From the NCBI RefSeq assembly GCF_037975245.1, contig NC_092569.1:36578168-36642167 (forward strand): a stretch of 64,000 nucleotides of DNA. Direction: 5' to 3'. The notes under the pieces are model-generated. The model did not search any database. It was not told where the DNA came from and worked only from the letters and a program-made list of their open reading frames with translations. This document shows positions 54,279 through 64,000 of this stretch, piece after piece (the first letter of the stretch is position 1; each line of letters starts with the position of its first letter). Source of the stretch: Apostichopus japonicus. Lineage: Eukaryota; Echinodermata; Holothuroidea; Aspidochirotida; Stichopodidae. A program made the translations under genes and the position numbers.

Positions 54279-57200
54279 ATGGACAGGATCTACAGGAAAC
54301 TTGAAGAGTTGGGTGATGCAAGAAAGAGTGATCAGTCTAAAACCGTGACAGGAGAAGAACTACAAAGAAGTGGATTGAAAGGTATAGGCATTCTGTCTGT
54401 TGTTTGATGTAAATCTTCATATATCAATCCATCATGCACTGTATGTGTAATCAATTGTATGTTATTTTATTTGTTTCATTTAGACCCCTCAGTGTAAAGG
54501 ACCAAATATGCTAGAAATTCCAGTAATGGTCACGGAATATCAAATTTCAAAATCCGTTTAACTACTACCCTGAAGGCAAACTACTGTATCAATAACTAAT
54601 ATTGTCTTATAGCCGTGATCACATTCTTTGTCTTGGAGATATATGTCCACAAGTTTAATAATAAATGTGAAATTTGAATCAATAGGAAAACTAATACAGA
54701 AATTCATGTTTTATCCTAGGTATCTCTTTAAGACCGTATCAACTAGAGGGAGTTGACTGGCTTCTGCAAAGATGGCGTTATGGACATGGTTGTATCCTAG
54801 GAGATGAGATGGGTCTCGGTAAGACTTGTCAAGTAAGTGGTCGTCAGCTTGTTCTCATTTTCAAAGGAGTTATCAATTGGGGGGGGGGGGGAGTGGGTTG
54901 GGATGAGCAAGTGGGTGGAGGGCCAATTGATGGTTGGGGAAGGGGGTCCTTCCTTTTTTTGTCAGATTGTGTGGAATGATGAGATGCACGGGTCCTTCAA
55001 GCAGTCCTTTGCCTGGTTTTTGCTAAATTCTTGATACTGTTTGCTCTTAATCTATTCACTGATTGGACAAGATTTTCAAATGACAAAGAAACACTGAAAA
55101 TTTGCAAAAATGTCTGATTTTGATTCTTTCTTTCAGCGTAACACTCATATTAAGAAGTGCTATATCTAAGCAACCAGAATGTTCGAGAATGTAATGGAGG
55201 GATGGATTGCCTTCTAATTTACATTCATTTTGTTAAAAATGTTTACTATTAAATGTATATATTGCTTTCAGTCATAACCCATTGTTTTGGTAAAGGTGCT
55301 AGATATTGGAGAGCAAACTGAGAGAGCAAATCAAGAGCAAATCAGTTTTCTTATTTCCCACTTATGCATTTATACATTTTCACACCTTGTGGGTAAATGC
55401 ATACCGGTCAACTCTCACAGTCTTACAGTGAGTTTATATTATGGTCTCACCTGTATGGATAACATGGTGTGCCTAATGCATTTTCATACCTTGTGGGTAA
55501 ATGCATACTGGTCAACTCTCACAGTCTTACAGTGAGTTTATATTATGGTCTCACCTGTATGGATAACATGGTGTGCCTAATGCATTTTCATACCTTGTAG
55601 GTAAATGCATACTGGTCAACTCTCAGTCTTACAGTGAGTTTATATTATGGTCTCACCTGTATGGATAACATGGTGTGCCTAATGCATTTTCATACCTTGT
55701 GGGTAAATGCATACTGGTCAACTCTCACAGTCTTACAGTGAGTTTATATTACGGTCTAACCTTGGGATCTCTCTATCCCAATTCTCACATACAAGAATCT
55801 TAACCCTGTTCAACAAAGTAAAGCAAAGGTTTGTATAATAAATGAGTTTAATTCCTTTTTTTTTCATAAAATTTTTCGGGTTTTGGGCACCCATCACCGA
55901 GTTAGTTTTCTGGAAATCTAGCCTCAAGGTTTATGCCTCGGTGAGGTTGTCTGCTTTGGTATAGGTAACATGCAGTAGATGTGATAGTAAACTTTGCCAG
56001 TTAGCTGTGCTAGAAGTGACTGGTACATGAAGATATTGCTGATTGATGTTATTGTTTGCTCTTCTTTTATTTCTCAGACTGTTTCACTCTTGACCCAGCT
56101 TGTTGGATCTAATCTAGTTCATGGACCTATTTTGGTAGTGAGCCCTCTATCTGTGATTGCTAACTGGCAGGATGAGTTTAAACGGTAAATGTGTTCAACT
56201 TTAACAGGGTGCTGAATTTATAAAACTTAGTAAAATATTGAAAGTGGAAAGCAGTCTTTGTAGTTGACTTGAATAGATGATTAGTGTAGGGGTGATGCTG
56301 TTAAATCTCTGTTTTGTGTTTGAATATGTCATTTCAGATTCTCTCCTAACCTTCAAGTCATCTCTTACATCGGTGGTAAGGATGAGAGGCAGGATATTAG
56401 AGAGGATCTTCGTAGAGATGGAAACTTCAACATTTTACTGACCACTTACGAGGTATGCTGTGTAACTTTTGAAGGGGAAGTTCACTTTTCTTCATTTTAT
56501 TTTTGATGATAGTTTTGTGATGAGTTGGACGACCTTGCAGTTTGAATTGTGATATCAACATTAATCAATTCTTATTCTTGTGATAAGGATAAAACTGACA
56601 AACCCAAATAAAAGATGATAATGACAAAAGTATACCATTAGATCAGGGGTGGGCAACATTTAAATGAATTGGCCAGTTATAAGTGGTGAAAAATTTACTG
56701 TGCCGCACCTAACCAATGACCTGCTTTTGATTTCAAACCTTTGATTCCGAGGACTTTCAAGCAATAGGTGTGTTTACTTAATCTGTATTCACAAAAACAT
56801 AATGTCAATACAGTACAGTTGATAATGGGGATAAAAGGCCTACCCGACAGCATCATTAGTGCCGATAAATTCTAAGCAGCTAACTTGTTTTTTGTGATGA
56901 TATAAAATAGATTGATTTTTTTTCTTTTTCTTGAGACATCTCACGGGCCGCAAAAAAATCACTGGTGGGCCGCATGTGGCCCCCGGGCCGTAGGTTGCCC
57001 ACCCCTGCTTTAGATGGTCATAATGGTGACATTCAAGGGCTGTGAGTTTCAGGATTATTATATAGTTAGTGGATAATAATTAATGATCTGTGCTATGCTA
57101 TACATTTATAATGATTTATGCTATTGGTAACCAAATTAGCAGGCCTTGTTTATGGTTTAATTACATACTATAGTTAGTTCTAAGAAACATAGGACAAGCT

Positions 57201-60200
57201 GATGGGATGAAATTGTCTTAAATTATGAATATTATTTTGTCTGATATCCTTTTAGATTTGTTTGAAAGATGAAGTGTTTCTCGAGAAGATGCAATGGTCT
57301 GTTCTTGTGGTGGATGAAGCTCATCGTCTCAAGAATTCAAATTCTCTTCTTTATCAGACGTTAAGAGAGGTTAGTCTTTCCTATATTTCCTCAGTAGAGA
57401 TCTGATTAAAACAACTACAACGAGCCATTCTAGCCTTCCTGAATGTCTGAAAACTCCCAGGTGAAGGAACATCACAGATTTGACTAAGTTTGCATGGTTT
57501 ACTGGTTTAGAATCAACTTAACTTAAAATTTTATTGTTACAATACAAGTCAAGAATTTATAAAAACAGGATTTATACACTCTCTCTTACTTTAATCATTG
57601 CAAGACTTAACATGTGTATGTGATATACTTTTTCTCTGATAAGACCATTTATCAGAGCTAATTTTGGGGCTAGACAAGATACTGTGAAGTGTTCACATAA
57701 AACATTGCACACTATCTAAGTCAGTAGATTGGCGGGAACGGTAACATTCTCAATATTTTTAAGGAAACACAACCATCTAACTAAAGTGAACTACACTATC
57801 TAAGTCAGTAGATTGGTGGGAACGTTAACATTCTCAGTGTTTGTAAGGAAACACAACCATCTAACTAAAGTGACCTACACTATCTAAGTCAGTAGATTGG
57901 TGGGAACCTTAACATTGTCAGTGTTTGTAAGGAAACACAACCATCTAACTAAAGTGACCTACACTATCTAAGTCAGGAGATTGGCGGGAATGGTAACATT
58001 CTCGGTGTTTTTAAGGAATCACAACCATCTAACTAAATTGTCTGCTTTATTCTGTTTTGTTCTCTGACAGCTTAAGATTGCTCATCGTTTGCTAATAACG
58101 GGAACTCCAGTCCAGAATAACCTCTCGGAACTCTACTCTCTTCTTTCCTTCGTTGCTCCTCGAGTCTTTCGCCTTTCAGCCGTTGAAGCTTTCATGGATG
58201 AATTTGAGGATATTTCAAAAGAGAAAGGTAGTTAAAAAAAATCCAGAACTACAATGTTGTTGTCTTGAGAGAGGTTTTATTTAGGATTTAAACAATGGTG
58301 TGTTTGTTGAATTTGTTCGATTATAAATAATAATATATTTCCTCTCTTTCAACACAATGTCTATCCACCCCTTTAAACCAGTAAATATTATGGTGATACA
58401 GTCTATGTGTGTTTGTCATTTGTGTATTTTTTACATGGTAATTAGTAATTACATTAATTTTACTTTCTTACAGCGAAGAAGAACCTTCATAACTTACTGA
58501 AACCATTTCTTCTACGGAGAACCAAGAATGAAGTAGTGTTGGATCTCCCAAAGAAAACAGAAGTTAGTTTCTTCCTTATTCAAATTACTCGTGTTTATTT
58601 CTGCTGTAAATTTCAGTACTAGTATTAATGTATGGTGTCAGTAACACACCTGACACATGAGATGTTAGGGCGCTTTAACCAGTTATGGTATTTATAATAT
58701 TTCACCAAGGACATAGTACTGGTGAAACAATTTGGCAACAAAGGTTTCCCTCAGTAGTTTGGGAGGATGTGTCGTGATGACATTACAGACCAACAAAATT
58801 TGATCAACTTCTTGGAGTAATGAATGGTTTATCTGCCAAAAAGTTGGAACCTTCAAAAAATCATGATATGGAGTGAGGAGCATGATAATGAGATGAGGGT
58901 TTATCCTTAGCAATGTAATATTGGTGTTTTCTGTTTGTGTCGTATTGTATGTTACTGGAATGTCCCTCTAATTGAGGTTCATATTTCTCTTTCTTTAGGT
59001 GCTGCTGTTCCATGGATTATCAGCAATACAGAAAAAACTTTACAAAGCAATATTAATGAAGGATGTCGGTAAGTAAACTTCAGAATAAACCACCGACTAA
59101 GAAGATCTTTATCTTTATCAATATATATGAAGTTAAATGCAAAAGGAAAGATTTGTAAAACAATAAAATGAAACTTGTATACAAGTATACTTCCTTTCCT
59201 TTAGGTAGGGGGGGGGGGGGGGAGTGCATGGGATGCAAAATAGCTGTTCTACAGTTATTCACAGTATCATATATTGATCTGATCTTATGTTTCAGGTACA
59301 TTCCACCAACTTCAGGGATCTGGTCCGAACAGGACTAGCTTGATGAACGTAATGATGCAACTCAGAAAATGTGTCAGTCACCCCTATATGTTTAGTGGTG
59401 AGCTCCAATTACATCTTAATGTGTCAGTCACCCCTACATGTTTAATGGTGAGTTCCATTTACATCTTAATGTGTCAATCATCCCTACATGTTTAATGGTG
59501 AGTTTACATTTTAGCATTCTAAATTAAAAGGAATACTTTTTATAGTGGTGCAATGTTTGAACATTTAGATGTGACAGATCGCCTTCCCCTTGTCTGCAAC
59601 TATCAGTGCAAAACTAACAAAACTAAAGCAACATGTCTAACATTGTTGACTTATACTTATATTTATTCATGTTTGTACATGTTTTAATTCCACACATCAT
59701 ATGTCTACAATCAGTCATTCATTTAGTCAATTTGATTTAGGAAAGTTTTTTCTTTCCCACAAGGTGTGGAACCAGAGCCATTTGAACTCGGGAATCATTT
59801 GATTGATGCTAGCGGTAAACTACATCTTCTTGATCAGCTGCTACGGTCACTATGGCAACACAATCATAAAGTGCTGCTGTTTTCCCAGATGACCTACATG
59901 CTTGACATCTTACAGGACTATCTTGGTTATAGAGGTAAACTTTGTTATCCAAGCTATTATTTATCATTCATTATATTCATTATATATTCACCATATTATG
60001 AATTTAGGATATCTCAGGGAGTAATTAAGTGCTCACAGTATGTTTTTTTAGGGTCTAGAATTTGATTGCTCATGAAAGTAATATGCTTCAGTGTACAATA
60101 AGTTTTGGTAGAACATTTTGTAGTTTTAATGCATTTTTTCCCATTTGACATAAGTTTTCTATGTGATACTGGATATTACTGTATCATCCTCATTTTTAGG

Positions 60201-63200
60201 ATACACCTACGAGAGATTGGATGGTTCAGTGAGAGGAGAAGAAAGGTTCCTCGCCGTCAGAAACTTCAACAAACATGATGAGACTTTTGTTTTCCTTCTC
60301 TCAACCAAGGCTGGAGGTCAAGGGTTAAATCTGGTGGGTGCAGATACAGTTATCTTTGTGGACAGTGACTTCAATCCACAAAATGATATCCAAGCTGCAG
60401 CAAGGGCTCACAGAATAGGACAAACCAGGTAGAATAAAGTGACTCAAATCTCAAGTTGTGTTATTAGAAAGAAGTAATAGGGTCTGACAGAGATGTGCTG
60501 TGCAGGGCCAAACACCACAGCTCCCAGTAAAGTATCTTTCATATAGACCCTATCTGCAATATGTGCTGCTTTGGAAGACAATAAATGTCTAATATGCCAT
60601 TTCCATGATGCAATGTCTTAGATAGTTGCTACTTATCTCTGTGTTGTTGAAAGCATCATTTCATATCCTGAGTATCTTGTCACCTTTCAAATAACATTAA
60701 CAGCAAAGAATGAAGATGTCTCTTATTTTAGGTCCACACAAGTGTTTCATTCTGTTTAAATCTTGGTTTATCTCCGGTAGTGTGAAGTCTTTTAGATGTT
60801 TACATTCTTCATGATTCTCTACTCTAGACCTGTCAAAGTGATTCGGCTGGTTGGTAGAGATACAGTTGAGGGAGTTAATAGTTCATCTCCTTTAGTAATA
60901 GTGAAGTCTTTTAGATGTTTACATTCTTCATGATTCTCTACTCTAGACCTATTAAAGTGATTCGACTGGTTGGTAGAGATACAGTTGAGGGAGTTAATAG
61001 TTCATCTCCTTTAGTAATAGTGAAGTATTTTAGATGTTTACATTCTTCATAATTCTCTACTCTAGACCTGTCAAAGTGATTCGACTGGTTGGGAGAGATA
61101 CAGTTGAGGAGGTCATCCTACGGAGAGCTGACATGAAGCTGAAGTTGACAAACCAAGTGATAGAAGGTGGCCAGTTTTCATCCATCGCTAATGCTAATAG
61201 TACAGCAGTAAATGCTACACAGGTTTGTACCCTCAGTATGCTAAAAGTCAGGATAAAGTCAGCTGGGAGGGGCTTCCTAACATCAAAGAATGTACTTTGG
61301 TCCTCCTTTGGAAATTATTTTGTTTTTATTTTATCATCCTCCCTCTTTGAACAGAAAGTTAACAGTAAAATTGGTTAGACTGAACAAGGTCTTAAATTTG
61401 TCAAACATGATTGAGGAAGCTCAAGGAAGATGTATGAATTAGTTTTGTGTTTTATGGCAGCAAAACAAGCATTGTATTCAATCAAAACAATCATTGGTGG
61501 CCAGATGGCAGATTGTTTCTACAAATGTCACCTACCTTGGTCATAGAAGATGCTTTAATAATGGATATGATGTTTCTCGTCTTTCATCCATTTGGTTTTG
61601 ACATTCATGAGCCGTATTGTTTTACGTTGCACCTCTTGGAAATGTTGTAATGATAGCAGTTTATCACAATTAAGTTTGCTGCAACAAATCAGAGAAATTT
61701 TAAGCATTAGCAATTTATCCCAAGATGCACAAATATGGAAATACAAAGTTCATCACAAGAAATGATTTTTGCAGCTTTCGGAAATGTTGAAATTTGGATT
61801 GGAGAAGTTACTACAGTCAGATGACAGTTCCATTGATAATGTTGACTTGCAAAGCATTCTGGGAGCTACTGTAGATGGAGAGTGGTGTCTCCCAGAAGAG
61901 AGAGAAGCAGAGAGAAAGGAGGAGGAGAAGGAGGAGGAGGAGCAGATGGATGAAGACGAAGATGAAGAAGAGACACAGCATGGTAAGAGGAGATGATTAC
62001 AAGTGATGCAGTAAAGCTACTCCTTTCACTGTAGGATTGAAAACAGATTTAATAATGTCAGTTTATCTCTCAAGGTGCATATCCAGATTGAAATGTATGT
62101 ATGTATGTATGTATGTATTTTAGATCCTTTTGCAAGCAGGAACTCGCGAAGAAGCCATCATTGGCTTATCAAAGCCGCAAGCTGACCGAAGTCAGTCTCT
62201 TAGATTCATATTTAACGTCCATGATTATGAATTGTCAATTTTCAACAACTCTGTAACTGGACGACATACATTAATCTGGGAGTGACTCGGACCGGGGACC
62301 TTATGATTGAAAGGCACCGGCGTTAACCACTGAGCTAACACTCCTAAATGAAGAATGAAGAATTTAAAATCATATATTAGTCACATGCTCCGCATTCCTT
62401 CTATCTGTGTCCAATTGTTTAGTTGTAGTACATTCTGGGTTACTTTTCAGGGTATTTAAGGACATCATTGTTATGATGAGATTCATTAAACAGCCATGTT
62501 GTATTCTAGTATTAATATCTGTTCACAGATCACATCTATATGTTTGAAGGCAAGGACTACTCAAAGGAAACTACAGACCAAGATAAAGATGCCTTTGATA
62601 GGCTATTAGCTGGTAGGTTGACATGGTAACAAGTCATTAAGTATGCATTGCAATCAATATTCCATATTTTACCATTGCTAAAATGTAGTCACATGTTGCT
62701 GGAGATTAATAAAGTTGTTTTTATAGTACTGAATAAAAGACATTAGATACCATCAATGAACTATAAGATAAAGTAGGAATTCTTTTATGATACTTCTTTA
62801 ATTGCTTCTTTAATTGTCTGATTAAATATATCCAGAAGTGGAATCCATATTATGTTACAGTAGTAAGAAGTTGTGGGTCAAAATAATTACAGGCAGGTGT
62901 AAACTTTACATTCCAATAAGTAAATCAAGATATAATGGTTTAATGTTCAGATTTGAACTCTCTTAGATGCATAAAACATACCTCTACTCTCATAGATAGT
63001 ATTGGTTGTGATCTTTCCTCCTACACAGACAACGTAACAAAACAGGACCAAGAAACCAATACTCCGAGGTCAAGGAGGCAGACTGGCTCCACTAGTGTCT
63101 TTCAAGAGCTGACAGTACCAACCAGAAAACGAAAGGAACTCACAGAGGAAGAGAAGGAGGAGAGGAGAAAGAAGGTATTAGAGAGGCTATTATGGGAATA

Positions 63201-63588
63201 AATAAAGAGGCAGGGTGTTAGGGTATAGGACATCAAGGTTATGTGGGTGTTTGGGAATAAATAAAGAGGCAGGGTGTTAGGGTATAGGACATTTAGGTTG
63301 GAAATAAATAAAGAGGCAGGGTATTCGGGTATAGGACATCAAGGTTATGTGGATAATGTTACAGATCCCCAGTATTTTCCACAAACTTTAGAATGCAAAA
63401 AAAAAAAAAAGCCCAGGAGTTGTTTGAATTATTTAGATGTAAACAGGATAGTAGAAGTTTGACATATTTGATAATTCATTCTCGCATCTTGATTGTTTTC
63501 ATTTTTAGAGGCAAGAATCTGCTGCAAAGAGAGCCAGGCTCCAAGAAGAGGCCGAAGTCAGGAGAGCTCAGGAACGAAGAAGGAAACA
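54279..63588 (+). CDS. CHD1L: Chromodomain-helicase-like 1 (ALC1), Snf2 remodeller, first 16 exons
   Basis: Sixteen exons with GT/AG borders and consistent phases: 54279-54381, 54720-54832, 56078-56184, 56338-56452, 57256-57369, 58071-58227, 58474-58562, 58999-59068, 59296-59397, 59764-59934, 60200-60428, 61066-61222, 61775-61982, 62529-62612, 63029-63174, 63509-63588. They encode 681 residues plus a split codon. Snf2 ATPase motifs: GDEMGLGKT (62-70), DEAH (166-169), [20 protein letters not shown], and [11 protein letters not shown] (445-455). CHD1L-specific blocks follow: [23 protein letters not shown], an acidic stretch, [11 protein letters not shown], and the basic linker [11 protein letters not shown]. 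The family slides nucleosomes at PARP-modified chromatin during DNA repair. The ADP-ribose-binding macro domain must lie beyond base 64000, so the gene is partial at the 3' side. Catalytic motifs are intact. No chromodomain, as expected for CHD1L. Confidence 0.97.
55363..55745. repeat. Four-copy ~105-bp minisatellite in CHD1L intron 2
   Basis: Units share 'cataccttgtgggtaaatgc', 'actggtcaactctcacagtc', 'ttacagtgagtttatattat' and 'ggtctcacctgtatggataa'. Each copy has a GTGAGT that could mimic a donor. Non-coding. Confidence 0.92.
56644..57007. mobile_element. hAT MITE (hAT-5) in CHD1L intron 4
   Basis: Perfect inverted ends CAGGGGTGGGCAAC / GTTGCCCACCCCTG and an 8-bp target duplication CATTAGAT / CTTTAGAT (one mismatch). 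364 bp, non-coding. The GGGCCGCA/GTGGCCCC-rich subterminal sequence resembles Charlie-type hAT MITEs known from other animals (recognition, not a search). Confidence 0.9.
57705..58040. repeat. Four-copy ~85-90-bp tandem repeat in CHD1L intron 5
   Basis: Units share 'cactatctaagtcagtagat', 'tggcgggaacggtaacattc' and 'aaggaaacacaaccatctaa'. The array ends about 30 bases before the acceptor of exon 58071-58227. Non-coding. Confidence 0.9.
59371..59513 (+). repeat. 50-bp tandem triplication of CHD1L exon 9 end and donor
   Basis: GTGTCAGTCACCCCTAYATG plus TTTARTGGTGAGTTCC and 'acatcttaat' occurs at 59371 (exon end, real donor after 59397), 59421 and 59471. Each copy keeps a GTGAGY donor. Use of either downstream donor would add 50 or 100 nt and shift the frame. 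Confidence 0.9.
60778..61110 (+). repeat. 119-bp tandem triplication of CHD1L exon 12 acceptor and start
   Basis: Three copies of 'tttacattcttcatgattct', 'ctactctag' and 'ACCTGTCAAAGTGATTCGRC', with exon-like starts at 60828, 60947 and 61066. Only the third continues into the conserved exon ([19 protein letters not shown]). Starting at an upstream copy runs into an in-frame stop (TCA TGA or TCA TAA). Confidence 0.9.
62094..62345 (-). mobile_element. tRNA-derived SINE with (ATAC)n tail
   Basis: Minus strand from 62345 reads AGGAGTGTTAGCTCAGTGGT (A-box-like) and CCCCGGTCCGAGTCACTCC (B-box-like), followed by a body and a (CATA)n tail at 62094-62118. In CHD1L intron 13. Different family from the SINEs at 8841 and 9211. 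Confidence 0.78.
63190..63350. repeat. Three-copy ~55-60-bp tandem repeat in CHD1L intron 15
   Basis: Units share 'ggaataaataaagaggcagg' and 'gtgttagggtataggacatc'. They start 16 bases after the donor of exon 63029-63174. Each carries AATAAA, so premature polyadenylation signals occur three times here on the sense strand. Confidence 0.9.
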
Positions 63589-64000
63589 GTAAGTGGAGTA
63601 AAATCACAAAATTATCATCTTTTTAGACAGATATTCTGTGTTATATAATGAACTATGAGAATAACCGACATGGAATGCTGTTATTCATCATCTTTATAGA
63701 CAGAAATATCTGTGTTGTATAAATGAAGTATGAGAATAATGAACATGGAAGGCCGTTAATTAAATAATTTTCATCCATCCAGTATATCTTACAAGAACAA
63801 TACAGAGTCACAATTTCAAAGGAAGTGTGTTAGGGTGCAATAGATGAATGATTGCTCAGTAAAGCAGAATGTATTCCAGTCTCAGCTATAAAATATCTGT
63901 CCACATATGTTTTCCAATCAACTTTGCAAGAGGAAAGGACTGTTAATTACATTTATGATATGTTAAATGTTGTTGTGAAGAAAAGAGTTTACATTTCTTA
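63589..64000 (+). other. CHD1L intron 16 (start)
   Basis: Intronic sequence after the donor CA|GTAAGT. A 'tcatctttatagacag' pair (63620, 63690) is a short duplication. The next CHD1L exon is not inside the window. Confidence 0.6.

Noticed and set aside
62240-62345. Possible tRNA gene
   Set aside because: A and B boxes are present but it is joined to a body and a (CATA)n tail and does not fold as a clean cloverleaf by eye. A tRNA-derived SINE fits better.

Overview
The window is animal nuclear DNA: AT-rich, short exons with GT/AG introns, and dense transposon and minisatellite content. Three conserved metazoan gene families are present. Protein features (an FRK/Src42A-type kinase ending in a Y-x-D-A-N tail, a CHD1L orthologue, UCKL1), plus Penelope-like, CR1/L2-like and hAT elements, suggest a marine invertebrate, most likely a deuterostome such as an echinoderm. 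That taxonomic call is inference only.

Layout. (1) 60-1689, + strand: the last three coding exons of UCKL1 (pyrimidine salvage), followed by its 3' flank with a 5'-truncated Penelope-like element (2177-3172). (2) 7693-18540, - strand: complete 8-coding-exon Src-family kinase 'FRK-like A' (658 aa, long proline-rich unique region, SH3-SH2-kinase). (3) 24089-44502, - strand: complete paralogue 'FRK-like B' (524 aa) with the same eight coding exons and identical intron phases, but much longer introns. (4) 44.5-54.3 kb: intergenic region full of non-autonomous hAT elements, including one nested inside another. (5) 54279-63588, + strand: first 16 coding exons of CHD1L/ALC1, a Snf2 chromatin remodeller. 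The macro domain lies beyond the right edge.

The two kinases are a head-to-tail tandem duplication. B keeps the canonical FRK/Src42A features; A has diverged in SH2 and kinase domains and has a long N-terminal region. The SH3-coding DNA of the two copies is nevertheless almost identical (a run of about 95 identical bases), which looks like local gene conversion. CHD1L and UCKL1 are unrelated neighbours.

The most unusual pattern is repeated tandem duplication of short blocks that span exon-intron junctions, leaving decoy splice sites: the donor of CHD1L exon 9, the acceptor of CHD1L exon 12, the donor of FRK-B exon 2, and the donor flank of FRK-B exon 7. Also notable are an uninterrupted GATA array of about 208 units in an FRK-A intron, a long foldback inverted repeat in an FRK-B intron, and a Penelope fragment with near-perfect inverted ends and a hammerhead-like motif. 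No prokaryotic system, CRISPR array or rRNA was seen, and no intact transposase or reverse transcriptase ORF.
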